Origin: a virus
DNA length: 64,000 bases
Strand: one strand, 5' to 3'
Virus record (IMG/VR): IMGVR_UViG_3300010397_000046
Coordinates: 1 to 64,000 of that record
Shown: one piece after another, positions 38,764 to 48,300 of the stretch
How the letters are laid out: each line of letters opens with the position of its first letter
Numbering within the stretch: position 1 is the first letter of the stretch
Position numbers and translations under genes: made by a program
The notes under the pieces: model-generated
The model's database searches: none
What the model saw: only the letters and a program-made list of their open reading frames with translations
Told to the model about the DNA's origin: nothing

Positions 38764-39371
38764 GGGACTACAGGGAATTTCTGACCCGTTACAAGGGACA
38801 ACGAGAACAAGTAAGGGTAAGGCAAGGGGAACTTAAAAAGAAGCTCTTACAGCTTCAATCTGAACGCTTGGAGATAGAACAGGCAAGCGTGATAATACAG
38901 GAAACTGCTCAACTAACACAAAAAGAGCTACGCTACCAAATTTCAGAGTTGGTAACTCTTGCATTGACGTCCATATTTGAAGACCCTCCTGAATTTGAAG
39001 TAGGGTTTGAACAACGTAGAAATCAGATGGAATGTGATATGCATTTTGTAGTTAATGGAAATTCTGTTCATCCTTTAACCGCAAGTGCAGGTGGTGAAGC
39101 TGATGTTGCAGCATTCGCTTTGCAGATAGCTTTATGGTCATTGAAGACAAACAGAACAAGACCGTTATTGGTACTTGACGAACCACTTAAATTTTTGAAG
39201 GGGAAGAATTATCCAGAAAGAGGGGCAAGATTAATCAAAGACATATCGGATAAATTAGGGATTCAGATCATATACGTTACCCACATTCCAGAACAGGTAG
39301 AATCAGCAGACAATGTAATCATAATAAAAAAGAAAAGGGGAATTAGTTATGGAAGTGTTTCTGATCGGTGA
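38760..39371 (+). CDS. Rad50/SbcC C-terminal half (split ATPase)
   Basis: In this 203-residue protein residues 1-60 continue a coiled coil, then SAGGEADVAAFALQ (signature motif, 109-122), LLVLDEP (Walker B, 136-142) and a YVTHIPE H-loop with His175. These are exactly the motifs missing from the gene at 35519. No zinc hook half is present, unlike normal Rad50, whose hook residues all lie in the N-terminal part here. It overlaps the previous gene by ATGA. Confidence 0.88.
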   Translation: MRDYREFLTRYKGQREQVRVRQGELKKKLLQLQSERLEIEQASVIIQETAQLTQKELRYQISELVTLALTSIFEDPPEFEVGFEQRRNQMECDMHFVVNGNSVHPLTASAGGEADVAAFALQIALWSLKTNRTRPLLVLDEPLKFLKGKNYPERGARLIKDISDKLGIQIIYVTHIPEQVESADNVIIIKKKRGISYGSVSDR

Positions 39372-39717
39372 AAAGGCATTGATTGCACATCCTAGTGGTG
39401 AAACAAGAATTATTGGATCAGACATACCTTGTAAAGAACCAGCAATCATGCTTTTGATCCCTATGGCGTCCGGTTTATCAGCACCTATCATTGCTATGGT
39501 CGAAGAGTTGCAAAGGGCTGACAAGAAGTATGAGCATGATCCAATGACTAATATGAATGTAGGATTCAAAACTATTATGAGTGAGGTAACAGAACTTGAC
39601 AGGGAAGTAACAAGATTTACATATTCAACAGGAAATATGGAATGGTTAAAGAAAGAGGTTATTCAAGTTGGAGCTATGTCTTTAAAATTCTTTCGGGACA
39701 TATGCAAAGCTATGTAA
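39349..39717 (+). CDS. Hypothetical protein (122 aa)
   Basis: Begins MEVFLIGEKALIAHPSGETR, overlapping Rad50-C by 23 bases. The C-terminal half (TIMSEVTELDREVTRFTYS onward) is helical and recalls small MazG-like or nucleotide-handling helices, but the match is not convincing. Function unknown. Confidence 0.55.
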   Translation: MEVFLIGEKALIAHPSGETRIIGSDIPCKEPAIMLLIPMASGLSAPIIAMVEELQRADKKYEHDPMTNMNVGFKTIMSEVTELDREVTRFTYSTGNMEWLKKEVIQVGAMSLKFFRDICKAM

Positions 39718-39729
39718 AGGGGAGATAAA

Positions 39730-39999
39730 ATGATACACGAACTTAAAACTGATTCAGCAGTATTTCAAGCAGTAAAAGAAGGTCGTAAAAACTTTGAAAT
39801 TAGAAGGAACGATAAGCATTTTGTAACAGGTGATTTGTTAGTCCTCAAAGAAACAGAAAATGATGGTGCTGATATGGCTGAATTTGGCTTACCATTGATT
39901 TATACCGGCGAAGAATTGGTTGTTACTGTTGAGTATGTTTTATACGGGCCTATCTACGGTTTAGAAGCTGGTTGGTGTATTATGTCTATATCACTCTGA
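39730..39999 (+). CDS. DUF3850-family ASCH/PUA-like protein
   Basis: MIHELKTDSAVFQAVKEGRK followed by FEIRRNDKHFVTGDLLVLKE and YVLYGPIYGLEAGWCIMSI matches DUF3850, a small PUA/ASCH-like fold that probably binds nucleic acid or a modified nucleotide. It is the last plus-strand gene of the block, 21 bases before a bidirectional terminator. Confidence 0.85.
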   Translation: MIHELKTDSAVFQAVKEGRKNFEIRRNDKHFVTGDLLVLKETENDGADMAEFGLPLIYTGEELVVTVEYVLYGPIYGLEAGWCIMSISL

Positions 40000-40020
40000 T
40001 ATTTAAAAATGACTGTGTAA

Positions 40021-40066
40021 ATAAGAAAAGCCCCTCTTGTTTTTTTTCAGGAGGGGCTTTTCTTAT
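40021..40066. terminator. Bidirectional terminator between convergent operons
   Basis: ATAAGAAAAGCCCCTC (40021-40036) is perfectly complementary to GAGGGGCTTTTCTTAT (40051-40066). On the plus strand the stem ends in a T-containing tract; on the minus strand it likewise follows the stop at 40067. It ends the plus-strand early/middle block and the minus-strand late operon at the same point. Confidence 0.92.
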
Positions 40067-40690
40067 TTACGGTTTGTTTGGCTGTTCTATAATGACGTTA
40101 GGTGTATTTGCATCACCTCTTCTTATATTGTTCTCCTTCAAGAATTGTTGTCCTTTCACTAACTCTTCCAATATCCTCATTTGTTTTTGTTCCATTTCTG
40201 AATATTCTTCTTTTCCATCTTTCGTGAATGAAACCCCATTAAAATGTAAATAAGCCATAAGCAGACTAAACACAATTAATGCCGGTAATCCAATATCTAT
40301 CAGTTTTTCTACACGGGTTTTAAAAAAGCCTTTCACTTCTTCATCATCCTTTACTAAAGTTTTTACTGATGCTTTTAAACTCGTAATATCATTTTTGATT
40401 GTTTCCAATATGATAGTATCCATAGTGGCCCTCTTTTGACAGAGATCATGCTCCAAGGTGATCCGCATACTGTCTTTAGTTAAACTATCAATTCGTTTGT
40501 GAGCCGCATCAATCTTTCCATCAATTTTCAGCAAGGATTCATGTCTAGCTGATTCATCAGCAACACGATCAATGTGTTTTCGGATTTCAGAAACATCTTC
40601 AACCATACCGGAAACTCTTGTCCGATATTCAGTTAATTCATTTTCTGCTATCCGAAGTCGTTCATCCAATTCTTTCAATTCCAATGGCAT
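40067..40690 (-). CDS. Coiled-coil membrane protein at end of late operon (207 aa)
   Basis: Residues 1-130 are a long coiled coil (ELKELDERLRIAENELTEYR start), 131-148 (IDIGLPALIVFSLLMAYL) a single transmembrane helix, and the last 55 residues polar. Start is at 40690 behind CGGAGGATTCT. As last gene of the structural operon it could be a lysis-associated or tail-tip protein; neither is proven. Not a recognised holin. Confidence 0.6.
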   Translation of the reverse strand: MPLELKELDERLRIAENELTEYRTRVSGMVEDVSEIRKHIDRVADESARHESLLKIDGKIDAAHKRIDSLTKDSMRITLEHDLCQKRATMDTIILETIKNDITSLKASVKTLVKDDEEVKGFFKTRVEKLIDIGLPALIVFSLLMAYLHFNGVSFTKDGKEEYSEMEQKQMRILEELVKGQQFLKENNIRRGDANTPNVIIEQPNKP

Positions 40691-40719
40691 AGAATCCTCC
40701 GGTGCTTGTATGGGTCAGA

Positions 40720-43677
40720 TTATCCCTGCGCTTTAAGAAAAGCGTGTAATGTATCCGCCATTTGTAAACTTGCCTCATTCGGTGGTGGGTGAACTCCATT
40801 TGTCTGTCTGTTTACCATTACTAAGCTACGGCTATTCACTGGTGTTGCTGCTACAGAAGTCCACATCCCATTAACCGTATCCATATTACAATTCATAGGA
40901 ACAAGATATATCTTTCCAGCAGTTCTGTTTTTAAATTGATTGATTACTTGTCGATTCCAAATTGATAGGTTGCGTCGATACCTCCAACGAGTCTGTTCTG
41001 AAGTATAGTTTGCACCAAATGCATCTTGATTAGCCGTTGGAGGTATAGTTATCATAACTCCAATTTTGATGTTACTATCATATGCGTGTATATTTGCAAA
41101 CATAGATTCCCATTGAGCCATTGCTGCCGTAGTCTTAGCAATCACAGCAGCATCATCAAACAGATGAAATATGTCATTAATACCTAATGCTAGAAAAACC
41201 CAATCGGGTGCTGTGTAGCTATTAGCAGCCATGTAGGAACTGAAACTAAATGACCCTGTAAATACAAACGGACTTGTAACATCAGTATAATATTTATCTG
41301 TATCCCAACCACCACGACCTTCATGTTTGACAATTGACCCAGCTAATGCGGCCTGAGTTGGTACAGTTTGAGTCCATGAGGCGCCCTCAACTGGCGTAAC
41401 TCCGGTTGAAGGAGCTTTTGCGTACCAAAGACCGTATCCCGCCGGATGTAATACTAAATCATTTGTAGCGTAAGGTACTCCAACATTCCAAAGTCCCTGA
41501 TAAGGAGCACTCAATTGTGTTCCCATCAAAGTTATGTCCATCGGATCACCAGCACCAAACAGATTTAGCAATTCTCGGATATAGTATCCGTTGGCAGTTA
41601 CCGAATCGCCAATAAATAAACATTTTCGATTAACGCCAGTTCCAGCGGATGTAGCAACTACCGTCAATGATGTAGAAGTGGTAGCAAAAATTGGTTCTTT
41701 GTTTTTCAGCAATCTGGCGTCTATAGTTAGTGTCGTTGTGGTAGTGCCAACAGCATTAAGCATCCATCGTTCTGTTTGTTGTATTCCTACTGTACAAGTG
41801 CAATCCCAATTAATGGCTGGAATATCTCCAGACAATATGTTGTCAAAGTAAACAGACATTTCCCGACCCACTATTGCATATATGTTGGGAGGCAGTAACA
41901 AGTCTATTGAGGGTAACAAATTAGCTTGAACTATTGGGTCACATTGGGTATGCCCAACACTTCCCGCTTGAACACTGGTAGGTATAAGAACCGTTGCTGT
42001 TGATGCTACGGGGCTAGTTGCCAACCAAGTTTCAATAGCTATTTGAGGATTGCCACTATAGCTGTTCCAAGCACCTGTAACACCATGTTTATAATAAGAA
42101 ACACTCGCAAAATTGGATATTGTACCAAAGCCCTCACCACAATCTGCATAAGCCCCATTCACATCTTTGGCATAATACCCGATGAAGTAGGTTGCTCCAA
42201 AATTAGTTTGATTTAAAGTTTTCAATGCTAACGTAGTGGGGTCACGCAGTAGTATTTCTACACCCTGTAGCAAATTCAATGTATCACATACTCGAACGGA
42301 GCCAGTAGCCAGAATTGTGCCAACAGAATCGGTATTGCGTACTTCAACATAAATTGTGTGCCAAAGTTTGGTCGGTGTAGCGGTTCTTCCAACTAACGGC
42401 AACCGAATCATATTAAAACTAACAGTACCCGGAGTAGTAAATTTAGCCCCATAACCTGAAAAGGACAAAGCTCTATAACCGGCAGAAACATTGACAGCGG
42501 CATAAGCAGCAGTTTTGGCTGAAGCAGTTACAGTATCAATAGTTGCTAAACCATTTTTCAACCAAGTCAAGTCTGACCGTAAATCAGATAAGGCATAAGT
42601 AACCAAAGGATCAAAATCATAGAAGGTGGCTGCTAAACCATTGACCTCTCCACCAACAGTATTCCAAGTTCCTTCTGCAAGTGCTGTAGTAGTGTACTTT
42701 TCAGGGTATGTAGCAACTAAGGCTTTATCAGTCGTTATTGCAATGTCGCAGTTACGCAATCGTTTGGTATGTCCTACCGATTCAAATGCTAAATAAAACG
42801 CAGATGTTGTTATCAGACTTGGTGTGAGTTGCACCGGAAATACAAACAGATGATAGCCAGAACGAGTAACAGACCGAATTGCTGATGTTATAGTTGTAAG
42901 AGTAGGAGTCAGAATAGAAACCCTTACGTCAACAATTTCATCTTCAATCTGAAGGTATAGTTTAACCGCTTGGAATTTCTGGGCAGCATAATTAACAGCA
43001 GAAGCATATCCGGCGAAAGTAGATGCTAAAGCTCTTGCAGCTATATATGTGCCAGGCTCAAGTCCTTTGACCAAATCTGTAAGCAGATTGTTTTCCATGG
43101 AAGAGGTTTTAGTTTCCAAAGATGTTGCTCTAGCTTCCACCGCTGTTGATCTATTTTCAACTAAAGCCACTCTATCAAATGCAGACTGTACTAATACTCC
43201 CCCAATCTTTGCCCAATAACCAATATTAGCGGCGGTAGTATCAGCATTGACCCAAATCAAAGCGTTAGCCGGTATATTAGTCAAATCGGCTGTTGCAAGT
43301 GCTAGTGTGTTATACGCCTTAAATAAGGGTGTGGCTGCGCTTATTGCCGCCGCTGATGCTGAATTTGCGGCAGATGTAGCCGAGTTAGCTGCGGCTGTTT
43401 GTGCCGCATTGATAGGTCCCATATCAACCAAGGCAGCACTTACAGCCTGACCTGTGCTGATTTTAAACATATCTACCCAAGCCGTATTAGTTGCATTGCG
43501 TATCTTTAGCAAATCATTTGGAATATCAGGCCACCACATCAGGGGGTATTTTACGGGAGGTTCAGAATTACCCGCATTGTTAGTAACTGCTGCTGCTAAT
43601 GCTTCATTTATCTTTTCTATTACAGTTAGACCTGTATTAGATTCCGTGGTACTTATTACATAGTTGTCTTGAGCCAT
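40720..43677 (-). CDS. Tail fibre/receptor-binding protein with SGNH hydrolase domain
   Basis: The 985-residue N-terminal half is beta-rich with an Ala-rich linker (about 85-115). A C-terminal SGNH/GDSL-type esterase domain begins near residue 682 with FIGDSVTANG (block I), then GINDIF (block III, GxND) and GVHPPP (block V with catalytic His) near residue 959. A short aromatic module inside it (GLWNVGVPYATNDLVLHPAG then YAKAPSTGVTPVEGASW) resembles a CBM5/12-type carbohydrate-binding repeat. The protein likely binds and deacetylates a host surface polysaccharide. Last large structural gene before the terminator. Confidence 0.8.
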   Translation of the reverse strand: MAQDNYVISTTESNTGLTVIEKINEALAAAVTNNAGNSEPPVKYPLMWWPDIPNDLLKIRNATNTAWVDMFKISTGQAVSAALVDMGPINAAQTAAANSATSAANSASAAAISAATPLFKAYNTLALATADLTNIPANALIWVNADTTAANIGYWAKIGGVLVQSAFDRVALVENRSTAVEARATSLETKTSSMENNLLTDLVKGLEPGTYIAARALASTFAGYASAVNYAAQKFQAVKLYLQIEDEIVDVRVSILTPTLTTITSAIRSVTRSGYHLFVFPVQLTPSLITTSAFYLAFESVGHTKRLRNCDIAITTDKALVATYPEKYTTTALAEGTWNTVGGEVNGLAATFYDFDPLVTYALSDLRSDLTWLKNGLATIDTVTASAKTAAYAAVNVSAGYRALSFSGYGAKFTTPGTVSFNMIRLPLVGRTATPTKLWHTIYVEVRNTDSVGTILATGSVRVCDTLNLLQGVEILLRDPTTLALKTLNQTNFGATYFIGYYAKDVNGAYADCGEGFGTISNFASVSYYKHGVTGAWNSYSGNPQIAIETWLATSPVASTATVLIPTSVQAGSVGHTQCDPIVQANLLPSIDLLLPPNIYAIVGREMSVYFDNILSGDIPAINWDCTCTVGIQQTERWMLNAVGTTTTTLTIDARLLKNKEPIFATTSTSLTVVATSAGTGVNRKCLFIGDSVTANGYYIRELLNLFGAGDPMDITLMGTQLSAPYQGLWNVGVPYATNDLVLHPAGYGLWYAKAPSTGVTPVEGASWTQTVPTQAALAGSIVKHEGRGGWDTDKYYTDVTSPFVFTGSFSFSSYMAANSYTAPDWVFLALGINDIFHLFDDAAVIAKTTAAMAQWESMFANIHAYDSNIKIGVMITIPPTANQDAFGANYTSEQTRWRYRRNLSIWNRQVINQFKNRTAGKIYLVPMNCNMDTVNGMWTSVAATPVNSRSLVMVNRQTNGVHPPPNEASLQMADTLHAFLKAQG

Positions 43678-43684
43678 AAATAAT

Positions 43685-45370
43685 CTACCCCCAAAATTTA
43701 AGTGTTATTGAGTTGTCTTTCAAATCCGCAGTAATGCCAATTAAAATCATTGGCTTGTTGATATAACCAAATCTACTGTTAAATTGGATACCTGCTGCCA
43801 TACCTAAACGCAACATTGTGAAATCTAACGTATGACTTATTAATTTGACATTGATAGTATCTCTTCGTGTGCTGAACAGATTACATTTTCGTTGAGCTTC
43901 ATCAGAAACATCTTGGACAAAATATGTCTCGACTTCCATTATTTTGGATAGTCTGTGTTTTTGTTTTGTAACTATATTTTCCTTTAAAACTGTTCTCCAT
44001 TCATTAGTGATAAATGATCTATAATAGGGGGTTGTGAGAGTAGCCAATCCTGTTTTTTGCACAGTATAGCATTTTTGATATTTTAAACGAACCCCCCTAA
44101 CTGGAATATCTTCAGTGTTTTGAAATTCTAGTGATTCTATTTGATTATTAGTCAAGGTAAAATCAATAGGTAACGTAGATGGTTCTCTGATCTGGAAAAT
44201 CCTAAATTTTCCAGTATTGTCAAAATAGTAACAGCATCCAGGAGATTGACAGAGTTTGTCCAAAATCTGCATGGCAGTTTCACTATCATCTTGAATCAAA
44301 ATACCCAAAGGATCATCAGCTAATTCGTCAACATCACGCATATCATCCAATGAGTACCTATCTAAAGGCCACGAAAGATACCCTGCTATGATAGCATGTA
44401 CCATACTTCCTATGGTACTTTGCCATCCACTCATGTCCATACAAGATACTGTAACGAGTGTAGGTTGAGAGCCAAATCGGATATAACCTTCTTTTCTGTA
44501 TATCCTGCATTTGCCCTCACTAGGCTGGTTTTCCATCATTTCTTCTATGCTTGTGTATTCATCCTCTTGCTCAATAACAATGCCGCAATCGAATACCGAG
44601 ACATTGTTGATACCAGACCTGTTCATCCCCCAGCCATCTTTGAAGGCCCCTTCAAGGGTTAGCCCAAAAAAGTTGGTTATGCCAGCAAAATCAGTAATGC
44701 CCGCCCAATCAGTAATTAAATCCTGTTTGCCTGGAGACGGTGCTGATACAGAACAAATCAACTTATAGGTGTTTACCCACTGAACTGAAACTTGAAACAC
44801 TTGCCCTAATACTAACTGCTTCATCTTATCTTTAAGATCATCAGCAGTACCTTCCAAACCGTCTGGTAAAACATTATCACCCTTATATGTTGCTAACGGC
44901 AAAGGGATTTGCAATTCAATCATTTTATCTCGCCAAGGTATTACTATTGTTTCTTCATTGTATCCTTGAATATTTGGAGAGGGTCTATCAAGGGACCCAT
45001 TAAATATCATAGTCCAATCATTTGGGTATGCTGCTGTATTCATCAAGGTTGCCTCAATTCGCCGTAATGTTGCCGACCTACCATCAAAAGCATAATCTAG
45101 CATATAATCATAAACACCTCCATTATTATTCAACACGATTTCCCCATAACCTATGGAGGCTTTGCCAAATGATTTTCCATCTTCAAAACAGGAAATTGAG
45201 TAGTTCCCTGGTTGTATAAGACCCCCTTCAAAAATTTTTGAAGGGGGGGTATCAGTTACTTTTGTGATAAGTTGAGGGTTGGATGAAATATATATCTTTA
45301 ATACTTCAGAACCCGTATGTGCTTCAATTTCCAAAGCATACGCATAATTTATATCCATTGGAATTGTCAT
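43685..45370 (-). CDS. Tail-tip (hub/distal tail) protein
   Basis: This 561-residue protein shares its start with the tape measure stop (TAATG overlap), the usual place of distal tail or hub proteins in siphophages. The N-terminal 150 residues are beta-rich (GYGEIVLNNNGGVYDYMLDY, RRIEATLMN), then a middle domain and a C-terminal region with LPIDFTLTNNQIESLEFQNT. It would sit at the tip of the tail and hold the fibre at 40720. The exact homologue is not recognised. Confidence 0.7.
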   Translation of the reverse strand: MTIPMDINYAYALEIEAHTGSEVLKIYISSNPQLITKVTDTPPSKIFEGGLIQPGNYSISCFEDGKSFGKASIGYGEIVLNNNGGVYDYMLDYAFDGRSATLRRIEATLMNTAAYPNDWTMIFNGSLDRPSPNIQGYNEETIVIPWRDKMIELQIPLPLATYKGDNVLPDGLEGTADDLKDKMKQLVLGQVFQVSVQWVNTYKLICSVSAPSPGKQDLITDWAGITDFAGITNFFGLTLEGAFKDGWGMNRSGINNVSVFDCGIVIEQEDEYTSIEEMMENQPSEGKCRIYRKEGYIRFGSQPTLVTVSCMDMSGWQSTIGSMVHAIIAGYLSWPLDRYSLDDMRDVDELADDPLGILIQDDSETAMQILDKLCQSPGCCYYFDNTGKFRIFQIREPSTLPIDFTLTNNQIESLEFQNTEDIPVRGVRLKYQKCYTVQKTGLATLTTPYYRSFITNEWRTVLKENIVTKQKHRLSKIMEVETYFVQDVSDEAQRKCNLFSTRRDTINVKLISHTLDFTMLRLGMAAGIQFNSRFGYINKPMILIGITADLKDNSITLKFWG

Positions 45371-48300
45371 TACGCCGCCTTCTGAACCACTCTGCGAAGC
45401 GGTGATTCAATATCTGTAAGTTTTTTTATCACTTCTCGCAACAGTTTATTTTGCTCTTTCAATTCTGCTAATTCTTCATCATTATCAGCTTTGCCCGTCA
45501 TTTTAACACCAACATTGCGACCATCAGGAAGGGGTATAACAGCTTCATTGTACGACCCCTCTCCAGCGAGTGACGGTCCACTTGTGATGCCTCCATTTGC
45601 AAAGCCCGGCAAACCTGCTGCTATTTTAAGATATGTAAGAGCGTCTTTAATATCTAATACTTCGTCTTTATTGATATCAAAGGACATATCTTTTGGTTTA
45701 TTTCCAATAACCATATCCATAACATTACTTGCCGTTTGTTGTGCTATCATCTTTTGCAAATCTATTGAGGTTATGTTTGTGTTTGTTTTGATAGACTCTA
45801 ACAGTGAAATTTGCTGTGTGAGTTTATCAATTGTAATATCACCTGTTATTCCAGCTTGTTCTCCAAGTGCTTTTGTCACTGTTAAATAATCAGCTTGATA
45901 TCCTGCACCCGAAGCATTAGCTTGTCTGCTTGCTGTTAATAACGCTTGTCCAAGTGCCGGTATGTTTGCCTTATCCCCTTTTGCTAATGCTGCTGCAAAA
46001 GCTGCTTGACTTTCATGATATAAAGTCTCGGGAGATTTTGAAGATAAACTTCCCGTTATAATGGATTTCAAGACAGAAGCCGCATTGCTAGCATTTGTGA
46101 GTGTAGCTGATCTAGTTGCATCATTCAGGGTTTTAACAGAAGCCGCAATAGTATCCGCTACTTTCTTTACTGCTGCTGCATATTCCAATTGCTGCACTTT
46201 TGCTAATTTGGCTACATCATATCCTTTTGCAATATAATCTTTCATTTCCTTCTGTTGAGCTATTTGTAAATCAAACAAATCAGCTTGATCTGTCATTCCT
46301 GTTGCTTTCAAGAATCTCGATTGAAGATCATTATTGCTATCTGCTACGGCTTGCGCTAATTCTTCAGCTTGTTTTTGGATATCAGCAAAAGCCGGTGCAA
46401 TATCCATCAAAGCTGCAAAAAGTGATGCCCCACGTTCTGTGGTCAAATCAAGTGAATCCACTAACTTAATGAATTCAGCATTAGTTTTTGGAATAGACAT
46501 TGAAGCATCAACAAAGGTATTTGCTCTGCCCCAATGTGTTATAGCGATTTTCCCATACGCAGCATTCATTTCAGCAAAAGCAGTATTGACTTGTCGTTGC
46601 TCTTGTTTAGCTTTCATTGCTGCTTGTTCTTGATCTGTAAACATGGAAGTAAAGTAATCGTCAACCTTGCTGGCAAATTTCTCTGCTCCACCCATCATTT
46701 CTTGCAATTTATAAGCAGCATTAGCACCTGTAAGTGTAGATGCTATCAAAGTAGCACCTATCTTTTCCAATCCTTCGTTAGAAGATTGAAGGGCCGTGGA
46801 TAAACGCACTAAAGCATCAAATGCATTTTCTCCATAAAATGCAAAATCTTTCAATCCTATTACAGTTTTAGCTAATTCATTGGATGCAGACTCCAACCAC
46901 TTTTCCAATTCTTTGTTTATTTCATCTGCCGTTTTGCCTCTTGTATCTATTTTTACTTCAGGCAATGATACTTGTCCCAACAGTCCTTTATCAACCTTAG
47001 TTCCCATTACGGCTGATGCTTTGTATATTGTTGACATGAGACTATCAACAACTTTCTGTATTGTTCCAGTTAATTCCGGGGTATTAACATATGAAGTATC
47101 ATGAGAATCTCCAGAAAACCATCCTCCATCTGTTTTAACTGATTGATATCCACGAGCACTAGCTTGAGATCCTTTCAAAGCTAATGAAATACCTAATCCT
47201 TCAATTGATTTCTCACCTCCAAACATACCCCCAAATAAACCACCTGTAGCTAACATTCCTGGAATTTCTAAAGCACTTTTACCAAAATTCTCCAAACTAG
47301 ATAGGTACGTCATAGGTTTGAACGTACTTGACCATAATTTGAAAGCAGATGTTTTATTGTTTTCAGTATTTTCAGTAGCTAAACTTCCACCTAACAAGGA
47401 CATAAAACTACCGCTACTAAACAAGTCCGATATCTTAATAAGACCATCTGCTACTTTTCCAAGAGCAAGTGAAGTGTCTTTAGTATTTGTTGCTATATCA
47501 GATAGCATTTGTTCTGACATAGAATCATGTACTGAAGCATATTTAGCCCCAATAGAACCCCCAACAGAACCCCCTGTGGAAGAACCTCCTCCACTAAAAG
47601 AACCTGCTGATATGTTCGATACCGTTCCTCCACCTCCGAATGATGTTGAAGCTATTTGTGCTATCTGTATCGCACCTACAGCAGCAACAATGGCAGCCCT
47701 GAAATTTGCTGTGTACGGATCACCGCTTGAATACTGATTCATGATACCTGCTGCTGTTGACATGACCGCCGCAGCAAGGTTAAATGCCTTGGCTGTTTCA
47801 AATCCTTTCCTTGATGTTTGATCTTGCGTATCTGCTAATGCTTGAAATGCTCCACCTGCTGCTCCAACATAAGCAGAGGTCATAGCCATATTACTCTTCA
47901 TTTCATTCTTTGTGCCATCCATATTCTTGACAGTATAATCTTTCTTTACTGCTACAAGAACACCTTCCAATGCTGCTAACTGTGGGACAGCTTTCTTCGC
48001 ATGAGACAATACATCAGCCCATGATGCTGTATCTGCATCATTCTTTATCTTTGCTACTTTTTGCGCTGATTCTATCCGAGAATCATCAGATTCTTTTTGA
48101 TACCTTGCTATATCAGCAATCGCATTTTTTTGTTGCTCTGTTCCATTGTACTGCACTGATAGATATTTTTCTTCTGCTGCTATCTTCCTTTGTATTGCTT
48201 CCTGTATCTGATTCTGTGCATTTCTTTCCACAGCAAGCGCATTTTTTGTTTCTTCTCCTGTTGTAGCAAATTCCCCAGTTTTGTTCTTTCCAACCAATGA

